64,000 nt of DNA from Sabellastarte sp. h YS-2021 (taxonomy: Eukaryota > Annelida > Polychaeta > Sabellida > Sabellidae). The stretch spans positions 26,293,615-26,357,614 of the forward strand of contig OZ024940.1 of NCBI GenBank assembly GCA_964017235.1, read 5' to 3'. Both the position numbers and the translations under genes were made by a program. Shown piece after piece: positions 21,925 through 35,692 of the stretch; positions within the stretch are counted from its first letter, which is position 1, and each line of letters starts with the position of its first letter. The notes under the pieces were generated by a model. It did not search any database. It worked only from the letters and a program-made list of their open reading frames with translations, and had not been told where the DNA came from.

Positions 21925-22290
21925 ACTTCACAAAACTTCACTGGCTACAATAGAACAGAGTATCCTGTTTAAATACTATCTGATCCTGTTGAAATCCACC
22001 AAAACTATTCAAGTAGCCTCATCAGGGAAACTACACTTTTGTTTCTCCAGTCTGTTCAAAGAAAATTGACAGTTGATGCTTTGTTGTCACAGCACTCTGA
22101 CTGGAATAAGCCTACGTAAATTATCAGGATGCACAATCAGATTTCAGAAGTCCTCTGAAGACCTATCTCTTTAGAAAAGTCTAACCCCCTCTTCATGGTT
22201 ATGCCTTTTTACAGGAATATAGACTTTCACCACTTCGAAATCTGAACTTAATAGAATGGTCCAGCCCAATTAAGTGCTTTATTAATGTCT
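21925..22290 (+). mobile_element. LINE reverse-transcriptase C-terminal remnant
   Basis: Broken frames read LHWLQ then IEQSILFKYYLILLKSTK, resembling the LHWLPVEQRI.FK block of CR1/L2-type reverse transcriptases. Further on FQKSSEDLSL and a 3' tail AAGTGCTTTATTAATGTCTTG follow. Several frameshifts and stops; dead copy. Confidence 0.5.
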
Positions 22291-25200
22291 TGATTTTACT
22301 TGATTCCCAGAGACTCCTCTCTTCCAATGTGGTCATGGGTTAGAAGTCTTTCCCCTGATCTGAAGTGGGAAATTTTATTATCTTTTGCCAATGCCAAGTG
22401 CTTGGCAATGTAAATTCTATTAAAACTATAATGTTTTCTTTCACCTGTAAAGCTGCTCATCGTGGTCTCATGTCTGTACAATATATTAAAAATATTGCGG
22501 CAAAATAATTTAAGTGGAATGATTTTCTAATAATTGGTGCTTCTGAAAAGCACACCGCAAAATGTAATTTAATCATAATTATACAAAGTAAAAAAGTTAG
22601 CAGTGTTTTCTGAAATCCAAGCTTTTGGATTATTTGCACTCTTAAAAGTATTCCTTACAATTGGTTGTCATAAAATTATACAGCACAATCTGGGATCGTA
22701 CATTTTATTTTTAATTTATTTCATATGGATATATGTATACAAACGATTCAAAAATATTCTGTTAATGTCCTACTGTTTTCTGATGCAGTTTTTATTTATT
22801 TTATTTCCTGACCCATTGAAATAATTTGACAATCCACAAACACTCTGACATTATGTATAAAACCCAAATAAAGGTTCCGAAACATATTAAACGTAGTAAT
22901 ATTCGTACCCTTTGTACTATGAGTTTTAGTCTTCCCCCGTATTGATCGGCTATTTCCTCGAATCTGGGTTACATCCGGCTTTTTGTGAATCCGTCAACAA
23001 ATAAACATCAGGATCCTATAAAATACATCACAGGTAATACTTGTAAGCCATTTGGTGTGGAATACAAAGCTAGTGTAATAACCGTTGTTCTGCAATGACA
23101 GAGGTGGTATGACACTTGTAATTATTGTTGTAAACTTTAACCGTGTTCACTTCCGCATGTCGTGGTGGGGGAGTTTACTCCATGCTACTACACGGTTGTC
23201 ATTAATGTTAGACGTCATTAATGTTATTGGTGGTGGACCAATTCACGCCCGGGTACCAATTCAGGCCCACCCTCAATTTTCTTGAAGATTTATAAGTTTC
23301 GCTCGTATAAGTTTTCATAGAGAAGATGTTTATCACATCATAGATAATCATTAGACCGAGTTTCTGTCCCATCGCGCATTGCTGTTGATATTTCTGATGG
23401 TACGCAATGGCGAGGGACAGAGTCCACATGTACTTGTTTTTTGTGTAAATTTTAAATGGCATATTTGTACGCATATTACCACAAGTATAAAGTGTTATTT
23501 GTATTATTTGAGGTATCTATATGTGCCGTTCACTTATATTTAATGCCAATTAAACTGCCATGCATATATTTCAACCTATTTTTAAACACAGCCACAGCTC
23601 TACACGCAAGTAAAGTAGAGCCGAGGTAACCACGTCTAGGGGTGGGTGTGAATAGGTACACAGGTGTGAACTTGTCCACCACCACTAGATATAATATTTA
23701 AAATTGCAAGAGTCTATCGATCAGGTCCCTGATCATTAGAAACCCTACCTATCGATTGGGTTCCCTGTCATATTTTACAAGTGAGTATTTGATCATTTAC
23801 CCATGAATACAAAGTGGAAGAAAATTTTAAGTGAAAAACCATCCCGTACTTGGATCTAAGGTCACCATGTCAGAATGCAATTTACTACATTTCGTGTAGC
23901 AAATATTAATTAAAATAATCAACCAATGAAATTAAAAGGCTAATTGAGAAACATACATACAGAGTTATGGTAGCCATACTGACGATTTCAGCAATTAGTA
24001 CCCACTTAGTATAAACCAATTAGGTAATGAACCAATGAAAAGGGTTAGATGAAGCATGCTTCTATACAGATCTGTACAAAGAATAAACAGGACCCGTTCG
24101 ATAGTTACGTCTTCTATTGGCCGGGTCCCTGTTCGATATCCACTTCGTTTAAAATTTATATTATGTTAGTAGGTGTAGCGTATATTCTTCTAAAACAAAA
24201 TTATCAAAGGACAAACTTTACAATTAATACTTTGATTATGCTGTTCAATATTTCTTTGAAAGTGTTATATTTTGACAGTAGATCTCTATTATTGGCCGTT
24301 TTAACTGGAAATACCTTGCAGTGAATGCCCATTTTGTTTGCAAATAGAAGCATTTGTCCTTGACTTCTAATAAAGATATATAAAGTGGGCATTCACTGGT
24401 AGGCTGGCATTCACTGGTAGAATGCCACTGGCCTATGTCATTTATTGAAAGCTGACAGTTGTTAGTGGTGTCCAGGTGTCACTCTACAGAGGTTTTGCTG
24501 CATTATACATGATATTTTGTTCCAAAGATGTGTACAAAGATTTTTTGCTACATGATTTCCACTATCTGTCATTTATTCTCCTACTCTCAGCTAGAGAAAT
24601 TCGCCAGGCAATAAAGTTTGTCACCCGCCATTTAAGCCCTGAAGGCCCAGCAATATTTATGCTTTAACAAATGTAACCATTGCTTAGAATATCAATGTGC
24701 AATTCAGTGGTGACATTTAACAATGACGTTTTACACTGCTCAAAATGCAGGTGACGAAATTCACTGGTTGAACAGTACAAACGTTAAAATTTAACGTTAT
24801 TTGATTCCATTCAAAAGGGTAGAGAAATTCACGCCCACCTCAAAATTAATTTCAGTCTGTCAGTCATATTTATTCATGCTGCAACAATATTGGTAGAATT
24901 TAATAGTTTGCTGATATAAGTACTTTGTGTGGAAATGTTGATTTAGTTGAAGATCAGACACTTCAAATTTACACACTTGTACAAGTAATTAGTATCTATG
25001 TATCTGTAACATGAGGTCACAGAATTCTTTGGGGTTTCCCAACAATATTTATGAATATAGGAATGATGCTTGAAGATCAAGTAATTTTTTGGCGACTATG
25101 AAAAGACTGACCTCATACCCTTCAGTTGTTCTTGTGTATAACAGGAAAACAAAAGAATTACCTGTGAGTGTGCTTAGTTTATGCTATATGCTTTATAAAA

Positions 25201-26139
25201 TTGTGTGCATGTATTTATAAAGTATTTTCAAGTATATACACTGACCATTCTCCAGTGACTCTCTAAGCTTTCAGACAATGGAGGATATGTATAAGGGTAG
25301 AGCTACTGGAAGTTTAATGCATCTTTGCGTAGACAGAGAATATGCCACAAATCTAGATACAAAGCCTGGTGAGTGGAAACTAAATACAGTGAAACACAGT
25401 AAACAGTAGTCTGGGAACTCGTCAAATATACAATTAGCCAGCATTCCATAAAATACCCAAAAGCAACAAAATGATTTTAAAAAAATATTCGAGGAAACAC
25501 TGAAGGAAAAAGTGAAGAAACCTAGAAAACAATTACTCCATAAACCCTAAAGAGTAAGCAGAAAATAAAATTGAAAACTCAGAAATTTTTTTAAATGCCC
25601 TCTAGTGGAGGCCTGTGTTCCACAAGTGCTTTCTGTTTATTGTTATTTTTTTCACGACAAATTTAAGAAGCTGATATACATATAGAGTAATCACAAGGAA
25701 ATCCTGTTCTCTTGCAATAGTTTTAAAAAGGGTTTTTATAAAACTATTTGTATCCTGGAAATGCGATCTTTTTTTTCTTGTGGCAAGGCATATCTTGTTC
25801 TCATATCACTGTATGTCAGAATATGGGTTGTCATGTGATATGTACAGTGTTGATCTGTGGGTTAAATCAGCATCATTTGGCATATGTAGGTATAACTGTT
25901 TTTTTTTTTTTTTAAATTGCTTTGAGATTTAGTTATGTGATGGGTGTAATCTTTCACCAAAAGTGTTTCCTGCTCTTGAGTGTTTTATACTGATATGAAA
26001 TTTTGAAACAATTGAGGTGAGGCATGTAAAATTAAATTAAAAATTGAAATTAAAGTAAACAACATAAATCGAGATCCTACAGCCCATCAAAAACTCTAAG
26101 GGATAGGTCAAATACCCAAAACTTTTGGTACGTTACCAG
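22291..26139. other. Intergenic, no gene recognised
   Basis: Long AT-rich stretch. Small direct duplication GGCATTCACTGGTAG near 24387-24420. Homopolymer T run near 25900. No convincing exon, promoter or repeat family. Confidence 0.45.
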
Positions 26140-26850
26140 TTTCAAGTCAGAGTTCAGGTTTTATGTCCTGTTCAGCAACCAGGGCCCATATTCACGAAAG
26201 GTCTTAGCCAGGGCTTAGGCTTAAAGTTGAGACTTTTGTCTCAAGTTTCTGCCCAAAACCTGCTAAGACTTTTGTCTTAGGCTTAGTGTTATTCACAAAG
26301 CATTTAAGACTGGTCTTAGGCTTACCCAAGGGCTCAATTTTAAGACTGGTTAGTAGTGGGCTTAAATTTTGTACAGAGGACTTAAATATGGCCGCCATAA
26401 ACTTTTCTCCACTTCAAAATTTGAAATGGCTGTAAATAAAGTATAATTATACAGAACACCTCACTAAAGCAGTCTTTGGAAGTTTATTTGTAGTAATGAG
26501 GTTTTCTATGTCAAAACAGCACTTCTCCTTAGATAAAATGCATTAAATGAAGGATATATGTCACCAATAGTATAGTTTGAACAGAAAAGAAAGGTCACAT
26601 GACACAGAAAACCACTGGTTATTTGATAATCTTAGACTTAGCTAAGTCACCCTTTGTGAATATGGTTTTAAGACAAAACTTAGCTGAGACAAAAGTCTTA
26701 ACTTTAAGACTGGATTTAGGCATAAGACCTGGCTAAGACTAAGACCTTTCATGAATACGGGCCCAGGGTCATATAGAGACAGGCCCTCGGCACTTGCGGG
26801 AGTAAAACCTGAACAGAGTTGACACCGTCTAGCCAGATGTCAACTTGCAA
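26140..26850 (-). mobile_element. SINE-C split by a nested MITE
   Basis: Antisense SINE-C tail ends at TCAGCAACCAGGG (about 26185) and resumes at CCAGGGTCATATAGAGACAG (about 26764). The two halves join across the MITE at 26186-26764. Confidence 0.75.
26186..26764. mobile_element. MITE-2, inserted in a SINE
   Basis: Long imperfect terminal inverted repeats: GGGCCCATATTCACGAAAGG at the left, and the right end reverse-complements to GGGCCCGTATTCATGAAAGG. Both arms are rich in GTCTTA/TTAAGAC motifs. Internal TATGGCCGCCATAAACTTTT and GTCACATGACACAGAAAACC are shared with 41430-41987 and, more weakly, 58329-58825. CCAGGG on both sides suggests a short target duplication. Confidence 0.88.
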
Positions 26851-27226
26851 ACTATAAGGCCACTCAGAACCCAAAATTTGAATCAAATTGCCCAAGCCGT
26901 AACAAAGCGATGTGAATTTCTTGGTCATTAACAGAAACAAGGTTAGGTTTCCTCTGTCATACTTGAACAGGGAAATGAGTTCTGCTGAGGATGATCTGGT
27001 GCCCGACTTAAGTGTTAATAATATGGCCGAAAAGGTCAATCGTAGAGAATTTGAAACTTGCTTCATCGCCCATGACATCCAGATGTGTAGGAGTGGAAGG
27101 TGGGGTTGGGGGTGGGGTGGAGAATGGGGTGTGCACTGTGCAGTGGGAAAAAGCTTGTCAGATCATAGAGCTGCCATTGTTGTATGAAGACTGTGTGTCT
27201 CTTTTATTCCTCGAATATTTGCTTTC
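26851..27226. other. Intergenic, no gene
   Basis: No recognised element; G-rich run near 27090-27130. Confidence 0.45.
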
Positions 27227-27600
27227 TCATATCATTAAATACCCTTTTAAAATGATCATTAGAAATCCCATTTCAATGCAAACAAGTTCCTTTAAGTAGA
27301 GTTTTGATAAGTAGAAGTTTAGTTTAAATGCAAACTCATTTAAGTAGAAGTTTGACAAGTAGAAATCCCATTTAAGTGCATCAAGGCCCTTTAAGTAGAA
27401 ATCCCATTTAAATGCAAACTCATTTAAGTAGAATTTTGGTAGGAAAAATCCCATTTAAGGGTATCAAGGCCCTTTAGAATTTTGATAAGTTAAAATCCCA
27501 TTTAAGTGCAACCAAGGCCATTTAATAAGTAGAATTTTGATAAGTTGAAATCCCAGTGGTAGCACTGGGACATGTAGAATTCCCATTTAATAATAGCCAA
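27227..27600. repeat. Degenerate AAGTAGAAATCCCATTTAA minisatellite
   Basis: Irregular tandem repetition of TTTAAGTAGAA.TTTGATAAG, AATCCCATTTAA.TGCA and CAAGGCCCTTTA blocks, period roughly 30-40 bp with gaps. Confidence 0.8.
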
Positions 27601-30600
27601 GTTTATTAAAGTGGCATTTTGATGAGTTTAATCTCCCTTTTTGTGATGTTAAATCCATGTAAAGGGAACATATCTGTAAGTTGATGCTTATAAGAGACTC
27701 TTTGCTATTGAAAATTCCCCTGTTATCCAGAACACATACTTTGGTAGAAGTATTTTATGATCAGCGTAGAGGTTCCACAAAAACAGTGTGTCAAATGTAC
27801 ACCTTCTGTTCACCCACACTTGACAAAAATTTTTTTTAAAAATATACGACTTATTATCCAAAACAATAACTGTTTGTTTCAGTCTGGGTTAACATGTACA
27901 TAAAAATATTGGTAGATATTTGTGTTACAAATCAATACTTCATCCATCAATAACTATCAATAATTTGACATATGCCTGTCTATGTTTTAACAGCAGTGTC
28001 CAAAATGTGTACGGAAAACATCCCTAACACACAACTTTGAGTCCTGATCTGGCTTTAGCTATTGAAAGGGATGAAAAAAAAACCCAGCTTAACCTTTGAA
28101 CTTTGGCCTGTATACACAGACTCAAATGCCAAATTCCTTTGTTCAGAGTTAATACGAAGCCATGCAACAATAGTAACCAGCAAAAGTTTTTGTTAAGACT
28201 TTATTTTCTGCAAACTCTTTTGTCTTAACAGACTTTGGAAAGATTTACTAAGTGTTCATTTCCACATCTCCAAGGGATGATTGCCTATTGTTCTGCATGT
28301 TTCTGTCCTGTTTACCAATTTTATGTAAGTTCTTGCTTTATGCCCGACATAGAATAGAATAGAAACATTTATATAGCGCAAAATTGATGTAACATCCTCT
28401 AATGCGCTTGAGGTCAAAAGGGAAAGTCCAGGGACGTATAAGGTCGAGATACAAAAATAGCGCCCGCCAGGGAAACATGGCACATCTCAGATCACAGGCG
28501 CCAATCTAGACTGAACTTCTGTCACTATAATTGCCAATTTTGTCCTCGATAAGCGAGGGGTTTGATTAGTACTTGTTCAACATGGAACAGTCTATGTACA
28601 GAGTGAGGGGAACAGTAAACACTACCTAAAATGAAAGAAACACGTATAGAAAACAATTTCAGTTGATTTAAATTTTCTAAAACCGGCTATTTAGTTGCCA
28701 AGCAATAACAAGACGGTAACTAATTATATTTAACAAGTTTTAAATTAAAGCACTGTTTAAAAGTGTCTTTAAAATCTCTTCAAAAACTACTACTGAAATA
28801 CTATAGCTCTAACATTGGTGAAGCCTATAACGTTATTATTATTTTTTTTTTTTTGGGGGGGGGGGGGGGCATATCAAGGCTAATAACTTAGCAATAAGGT
28901 TTAAATAATATGGTATTCCATCAGATACATGGCCTTCTGTAACATTTAATAATGTTTTCATAACTTTTATTGAAACTGGGAAAAAGAAAACTGTACAAAA
29001 TTAATATTTCTCCTGTCAGCACCATGGGAAATTGCATTATTATTTCCTTGAGAAGGTAAAAATACATTAAGACAAGCTGTGTGTGTTATTTACGGCTATT
29101 TCAATGCCCTCTCTGTTTTGTCTGATATTTTTCCTCTTGTTATTTTTCATGGATTCAATTGAACAAACTTTGAGTAGTCGACAAAAGGTGCAGAAAAAAA
29201 ATACATATATATGAAGACAAGTAAATTCTCTACAAGTGCATTGTTGTGCTGTTCTTAATAGACAGAGAATATTATTCTCTCTCAAAAAAAAAAAAAAAAA
29301 TCAATTGTGCAATTGTGTTAATTTTTCTTTCTTTATTTTGTAAAGGTTTATGAATTGAGCAATTTTTATTTTCATTTCAAATCATGGGTGCTAAAAATGA
29401 AAGAATAACGCAGATTCTGTAAGCGTACACTGTAGGATATGGGAACGTGAGATATTAAATAAAGCCATATTGCTTATAGTGTTTCTCGGATTATGAACTT
29501 CGAGAGATTTTTTAATTCTGCGATTTTCTGCTGTTTTGTTGTTTAAGCTTGTGGACTAACCGTGGTCACAATCATAGAAATGGTATTTATTCTTTGTTTT
29601 TAGATTTGTTTGTCTGAGCCTTTAGTGGATATTAGACCCCTTACTGGTTAAAATTAATGGTGATATTAAAATGCAATTTTCAATATCGTTATACAGCTGT
29701 AGTTTGGTGTTGTATTTCAATCAGTGTTGAAATATTGTTGAAACACGATAAAATGCATATTTTGCAGCTACTAACTGCTATTTGTATGACTAAAACTCCG
29801 CTTCAAGTTTAAAGTAAAATAGTTTGCTCCAATACTTTTATCGGTTAAAAGTAATATAATAGTAGCATAAAGTACGAAGTAATATATGTTGTGGTTTTGT
29901 TTTTTGGTTCTACGCCGATAGCTGTTTTTTCAAACAGATCAATGTGTAGATACACTTATACGCGTGAATGAGTTTTCAGTACGATTTCATGACACGACCT
30001 TATTTTTTGTAACCTGCAGTAAAAACACCTCTCAATACAAAAGTTGTGTCTGTTTTTGGACAATATTTCTGCACTAAGAGTAGGAATTTCTGTTCTGTGG
30101 CTTCCTTTATATGCCCTGGTCACATTATACGCGGTATTGACTAGATTTTGAATGACCAAAAAACTTCCAGACTTGTAGAAAAGTATAAATCCTAAAGTAG
30201 ATAGTATTATATAATTGTGTAACAATGGTATTATATTGTTCATCTCGACGAGTGGTGAATATATAAATATATAGATTTTTTTTTAAATATATATGTGAAG
30301 AGGGTTATTTATGTTCATTATCCACTATTTTGCATTGATAATCTCAGTAAAATATGGCCACATTTAAAGAAAGAGTGCCAAAAGAGGGGCTGTGATGTTA
30401 TGTCTGGTCACCAGTGAATAACATAAAAACTTCAGTTTTTAACTCGGGATTTCTCCGCCATTTATAAATGGATTTCAGTGTAACACAATCAGACAGAAGC
30501 TCCATAAAGATACTATTCTAATGATTTATGTAACATCCATGGCTTGAATACAGCGCATTGTGGATAATAAAATCTCATATTCCTTCATGTAGGACCAGAA

Positions 30601-30767
30601 ATTTGGTCAGTACAGCTTGCATACTCTGATATTCCTTGCTTTCCGTAGGCCACACACACAAAAGTTTTAAGCTGTTTCGAAGTTTCCTCCTACCATAGGG
30701 TATACCAAGATCACCTGCTATAGCCTGAGCCATAACTGCAGGATGTTCCATCATTTCTCCAGTTGTT
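27601..30767. other. Intergenic with scattered repeat scraps
   Basis: A SINE-C-like tail lies at about 28040-28110 (GGGATG..AAAACCCAGCTTAACCTTTGA). Poly(T)/poly(G) run at 28845-28870. A segment at 28350-28490 has TATATAGCGCAAAATTGATG and TAATGCGCTT. No gene recognised. Confidence 0.45.
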
Positions 30768-30900
30768 CTGGGGCTGTATTCACAAAAGGGATCAAGCTCA
30801 AGCTGAGCCAAAAGACGGCTCAAGTTTAACATAAACAGCTGCAGATTTGAGCTGATTTGGGGCTCAACTTGAGCTTGATCCCTTTTGTGAATACGGGCAC
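30768..30900. mobile_element. Short foldback element, 29-bp arms
   Basis: About 130 bp. The left arm contains GTATTCACAAAAGGGATCAA then GCTCAAG. The right arm is its reverse complement (CTTGAGCTTGATCCCTTTTG then TGAATAC). The terminal GTATTCACAAAAGG resembles the MITE-2 terminus. Confidence 0.85.
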
Positions 30901-31500
30901 TGCCTTTCTTGCTGGTTCTGCGTTAATTTGTGTCTTTCTCTGTGAGCCCGATGATAAGCTGTACCTATATGTAACATCAATGCAGCTTTTCTGTGTTGAA
31001 CTGTGGCCAGTAATCCTAATCCCCCATTCTGATTGTCTTCTGTAGCAGAACTGTAGCAAGAGTGTGACTGGCGCTTACCTTCAGGTCCCAACTGAAGGGG
31101 TTTTTTGCTAACAACTGACCTAGACTTCCACAAAACATAAAGACTGCCTTTTACATAATCAGCATTCAGGAGTCAACTAACTGAAAAAAAGGTACACTTA
31201 CCAAATGGCCAACAATTCATTGGCTCCATAGGAAAGTTGTATGCATGAAAGCAGCACTGATATCCCCCTGCCCTCCCCCTCCTGCTCGCTATTGAGCATA
31301 GAAGTGCTGATGTCTAAAATCAACAAATATGCATGATAATATTTATAAGTCAACGGCGGAGTACAAACGGGTGTAATATATAACTTGTGTGTATGTGTGT
31401 GCTCTCAAGTCTGTGACATGACACACTCTTTTTGATCTCCGGCAAATTGTGGCTTGATGAAGCTTACATTTTACACTAGTAGTGCAATTTATTTGTTTCC

Positions 31501-31542
<42 letters not shown>

Positions 31543-31918
31543 CCCCTCCTCTTTTGTCAGGCGGTTATATAATGCACTTTTTGCCAGAGAAATAGTGATA
31601 CATTCTGGTTCATTAGAAACAGGATGACTCCGTGTCCAATGGCAATGTTATAAAGATGTCTAGACTGGGTGACTGTGTTTATTTAAGTGGGTAAAAAACC
31701 TCACTATGAAAGCTATATATATACTATAGTTTACAGAGTAAATATTTGCGCCTGTTTACCATAATTTCTGAAACAGGTTCCCTGGGCCATACATTTCTGT
31801 CAAGTTGGGGCCCTTTCTAGTCACAAAAAGTAGTGGGGTGGATTGAATAGCTAGTGTAGAAATGTTTCAGTTAGTTTTTGTCTCACAAGTCTTTTTTTTT
31901 TGAAATTCTGGTTGACAA
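30901..31918. other. Intergenic, poly(C) tract
   Basis: A run of about 37 C at 31502-31538, possibly an assembly weak point. No gene recognised. Confidence 0.5.
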
Positions 31919-32092
31919 TACAGTAGAAATTCTATTTATCTGACTCTCTATTATCCAAATTTTCAATTATCCAACCTTAAACCCACTCTCTTAGCTTCAT
32001 TTATCCCATATTATCCGACTTTTTCTTGTCCAACCTAATTGTTACTCTCCCCCCAGGAGGGTCGGATAATAAAGGTTGTGTTGTATAAATAT
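31919..32092. mobile_element. MITE-4, Tc1/mariner-pogo-like ends
   Basis: Starts TACAGTAGAAATTCTATTTA, has repeated TTATCC/GGATAA motifs (TTATCCGACTTT, GGTCGGATAATAAAGG) and ends GGTTGTGTTGTA, flanked by TA. Related copy at 42359-42523; single ends near 54650-54690 and 57372-57420. Superfamily is inferred from the CAGTA..CTC end and TA flanks. Confidence 0.7.
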
Positions 32093-35000
32093 TGCAGTGT
32101 TTTTACTGCCCACTCTTTCAGTGTACACAGCTACTCTAAAGCCCCTGAAAGTGTTGAAGATACACAGGCGAAGTGAGCTTTTGAAAATTCAGCGAAAATG
32201 GGACTTTTATGAATTAAATTTTTTTTTTGTATCCTTAGTTTGATTCGAATCTTTCGACAAAATCAATCACTTCATCCTTTAGCCAGGCACTTCCCACATA
32301 TTTAAAAAAATTCAGAGAGATCTGTTCATTACTTTTGGAGTTACTGCAAACACAGGAAAACAAATTAACAAATGCAGTCAAAATAGAACTCACCCCCACC
32401 TTATCTGAGATAGTGCATAGTTCTTTAAAAAGGTGTAGTAAAAATTACAAACAAAAAAAAAATTATGAAAGTGCAAACATTATGGTGGGAGTCCCAACTA
32501 TTTGTCAGAGTCTGGATGACTTCATTCCAGGTCAAACCTAAGTATAGTTTGTGAATCTCTCACAAAAAGAAAATTACAGTGACCATTCACGAAAATTGAA
32601 TTTCCACCCAAATAAAAAACTTCATGCTTGAAAGGGATCGAAAATTTCTGTTCAGGCTAAAATTTGCTGCTGTACAGTACAGCATGTAAGTATACAATCT
32701 TTAGCATGTCATCATGACCTATCAACAGGTCCATTGAGCTGAATGTCCACGTAAAAGTGAATATCATGTACTTAATATACATTTTTTTTTTTACACAAAT
32801 ATATAATTTTCAAAATGATGGAGGAAATTTGATACTTATGTGTGCATGGTTTTGAGTGTGTTATGCAGGGTTCAGACTTTTCTCCAAAAGCGACTGCCCC
32901 GATCTTGGATAATCTCCAGTTTGACCGAGCCCACTAACAAAGGCATGGAGATAGGTCAAAATGTCCTTAATTTGTTGTCCCCAAATGTGCCTAAGTTCAC
33001 ATCGTCCATTTTTTTCAAAGTGATGAACATTTAATGCCAAAACAAATAAATTTCGGAAGCTTTGAGGTTTCATAGTTTATGATATGAAATTGTGAAAAGA
33101 GAACTAACATATAAGGGGAAAAAATTTTTTTTTTCTGATATATATTTGAAAAGGGTCTGTTTGTTTGTGAACATACCTTTAACTAGTTAACCGAGTTGGC
33201 CAATTTTGAAGGTGTTAAATTATTTGTGTCTTGAGATAAAAATAGCTTTTGACTTTGGTACCTCATAGAGGATATCTGTCACATCAGAGGTTTTATGAGG
33301 CGAGAGGATGTTTTAACAGTAACCAAATACGGACTAATACAATCTGATGTATCAGGCTTCAATACTGTTTTGACAAAGGTCGGAATATAATGGTTCAGTA
33401 AACTGTATACAGTGTCACTTAAATATATATGTGTGGAGAGACTGTAACAGTAAACTTACGTGCATTCATGTTTTTATATCCACCGGGAGGTTATGTTGTT
33501 GATGTGTCCATTTGTCTGTTTGTGTTCGTGATTATTCCAAATGTAGTGAACGGATCTTTATGAAATCATTTCTTGTAAGTATTGTCTGGCCAAGGGAAGA
33601 AGTGATGAAATCTGGGGAAAACTCAGAATTCCTGAATTTCCAGTGGTCCGATTTGCAATGTGTTTTCTGTAACTTGAGCTTTCAAGGTAGAATCCCCACA
33701 CGGTATGATTGGCATTACTTGAAATGTAATGAGTAAATCTTTATGAAAATGGAACCTTACTAAAGGACGTAGTGATTAGACTTTCGGAAAGATCCCAATC
33801 AAATTTTCAAGGAAAAAAAGGGGGGGATGTCTGGGCTTAATGAATGCTTTCTAGTTCTGTTTTGTGGTTGTTTGTGGTATATGTGGAATTTATAGTCACA
33901 CAGGTTAAAGGGGAAATAGGTTGCAGAAAAATTAACAGTTTTCCAAACTATCTCAAAACTTATCTCTTAAAATATTCTGCACAGTCGTGATTAAAACTAA
34001 GTAACAATGATTTGTAAACTTTGATATAACAATTTGAAATAACTGGCCTGAGAGTGTTTGGAAACGATAATGAAATCAGTATAAAAATCAAGGGAGTAGA
34101 TCTGCAGTTTGGAAGGAATCAAAGATTGATCTTTCAAAATAATCTCTATTTGTATCAATGATCTGTTGATAGTTGTCAAGCAAAGTGTTTTCCGGCATGA
34201 CACGATGCTTCAATAGCCGTCGATTTGCAGAGACAATTAATGTGAGTTTGATATCGACATTGAAACAGCGATTCAGTCCCAAGGCAAGCCAGCAGAACCT
34301 GATAAGAGACAAACCCTCGTTAGTCAGAAATAATGAGGTCGGCCAAGCCACTGATAGACCCCCTGACATAGTTTTTCAAGTTGTGCAGAGAAACAGACCC
34401 CATTGCAGTACCTTCAAGCCTCCCCTTTCAGTGGCAAAGTTGGCTACACCTTCCTATTTCTAGGTGCAGAATAATGACATTTACACTGGAAGGCTGCCGA
34501 TTTAATTATCATGGTTACTGAAAATGGGGAGTGTTTACTGTAATTGAAACGTGAAAAGAATTTACTAGCGAGTGAATCGTCTCGGTTTTTTTATATATAT
34601 AACAGGATAAATTAGCCAGTTCCAGTATGCTGCCAAATATTGCATTAGTGGATAAAAATGCCCCCCCCCCCCCCCCCCCCCCCCCTCCACTGAACTATTT
34701 TAGTTGGATGAAAACAGGAATTATTTCATTTCCTATAATACTTTTTTTCCCCCTCACAAATTTCCCCCAATAGTTATTACTCAGTAATGCATTGTTTACA
34801 CTTGTTCCAGTCACTAATATCCGATGTAGTTACGACGCGGCTTGCCCGGGAAACAATAAGATTGGTGGAGGAAGATTGAATGTATGCAAAAAAGGACCAA
34901 ATTCATGAACTAGAAAAGCACTTAAAGAACAAACACCTCTGCCAAAGAACTCATTTCCTGCCCTATTTTTTGCTGTTCTGAATCATTTATAAGCACCCGG

Positions 35001-35376
35001 AATTTCACTAGGATCCGCATCAAACTTAGGTATAATATAGATTTACTATTTGTGGGAATGTCTTGTGTGGGTTTTTTTTTTTTTTTTGGCCAAGCCATCT
35101 GAGGATTCATTAGTGAGGTACATACACTACACCTGTACAATCGAATCCTCTGTTCCTTGTCATTTGTCTAGATTGACTGGAAGTTTCATCGAAATCCGCC
35201 CGTAATTTATTATCGAGTTATTTTGCAAGAAGACAGACAGATCAACAAACAAACCAACACCGCCAATAACATAACTTGGTGAAGGCATCACATGTGAAGC
35301 CATCACATGTACAAACTTTTGTCCCCGAACCTCTGGCTTGTCGTCCCTGCTCTTCGTTCGGTAATTATTATTATTA
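32093..35376. other. Intergenic with dispersed repeat scraps
   Basis: 33480-33840 and, antisense, about 34915-35290 look like a common invertebrate dispersed repeat (CAAGGGAAGAAGTGATGAAAT; CAGACAGATCAACAAACAAA). Poly(C) run at 34662-34685. No coding exon or first STAT exon could be recognised. Confidence 0.45.
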
Positions 35377-35692
35377 TGTATTTATACTCAGCGCAATATC
35401 TCCATATACTACAGGACTCAAAGCGCTATTTAACCAATCCGACTGTACAGGTACAGCCCCCAACTCACAAGTAACTGACATTCCCCTAACTGGAAGATAG
35501 AGGCTCAAGGATGACCATTTATCAACATCCTTGAGGTTCTTTAACCTGCCACTGGAGCTAGGACCCAGAGACAGAGGACCCCCATTTTAAGTGGTCATCG
35601 GAGTCACGGTGTATCTGCCTGTACCTGGGATTGAACCCACGTCCTCTTGAGTTCCTAGACAAGTGTGTTACCCGATAGGCCACAGTGACAGG
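35377..35692 (-). mobile_element. SINE-B, antisense, near full length
   Basis: Plus-strand text runs from TATTTATACTCAGCGCAATA through ATCAACATCCTTGAGGTTCT to the B box (GGGATTGAACCCACG) and TAGGCCACAGTGACA. Confidence 0.87.

Noticed and set aside
30575-31133. Cluster of overlapping open frames, mainly minus strand
   Set aside because: No domain recognised, overlaps a foldback element, frames conflict. Could be a transposase scrap but I cannot support it.
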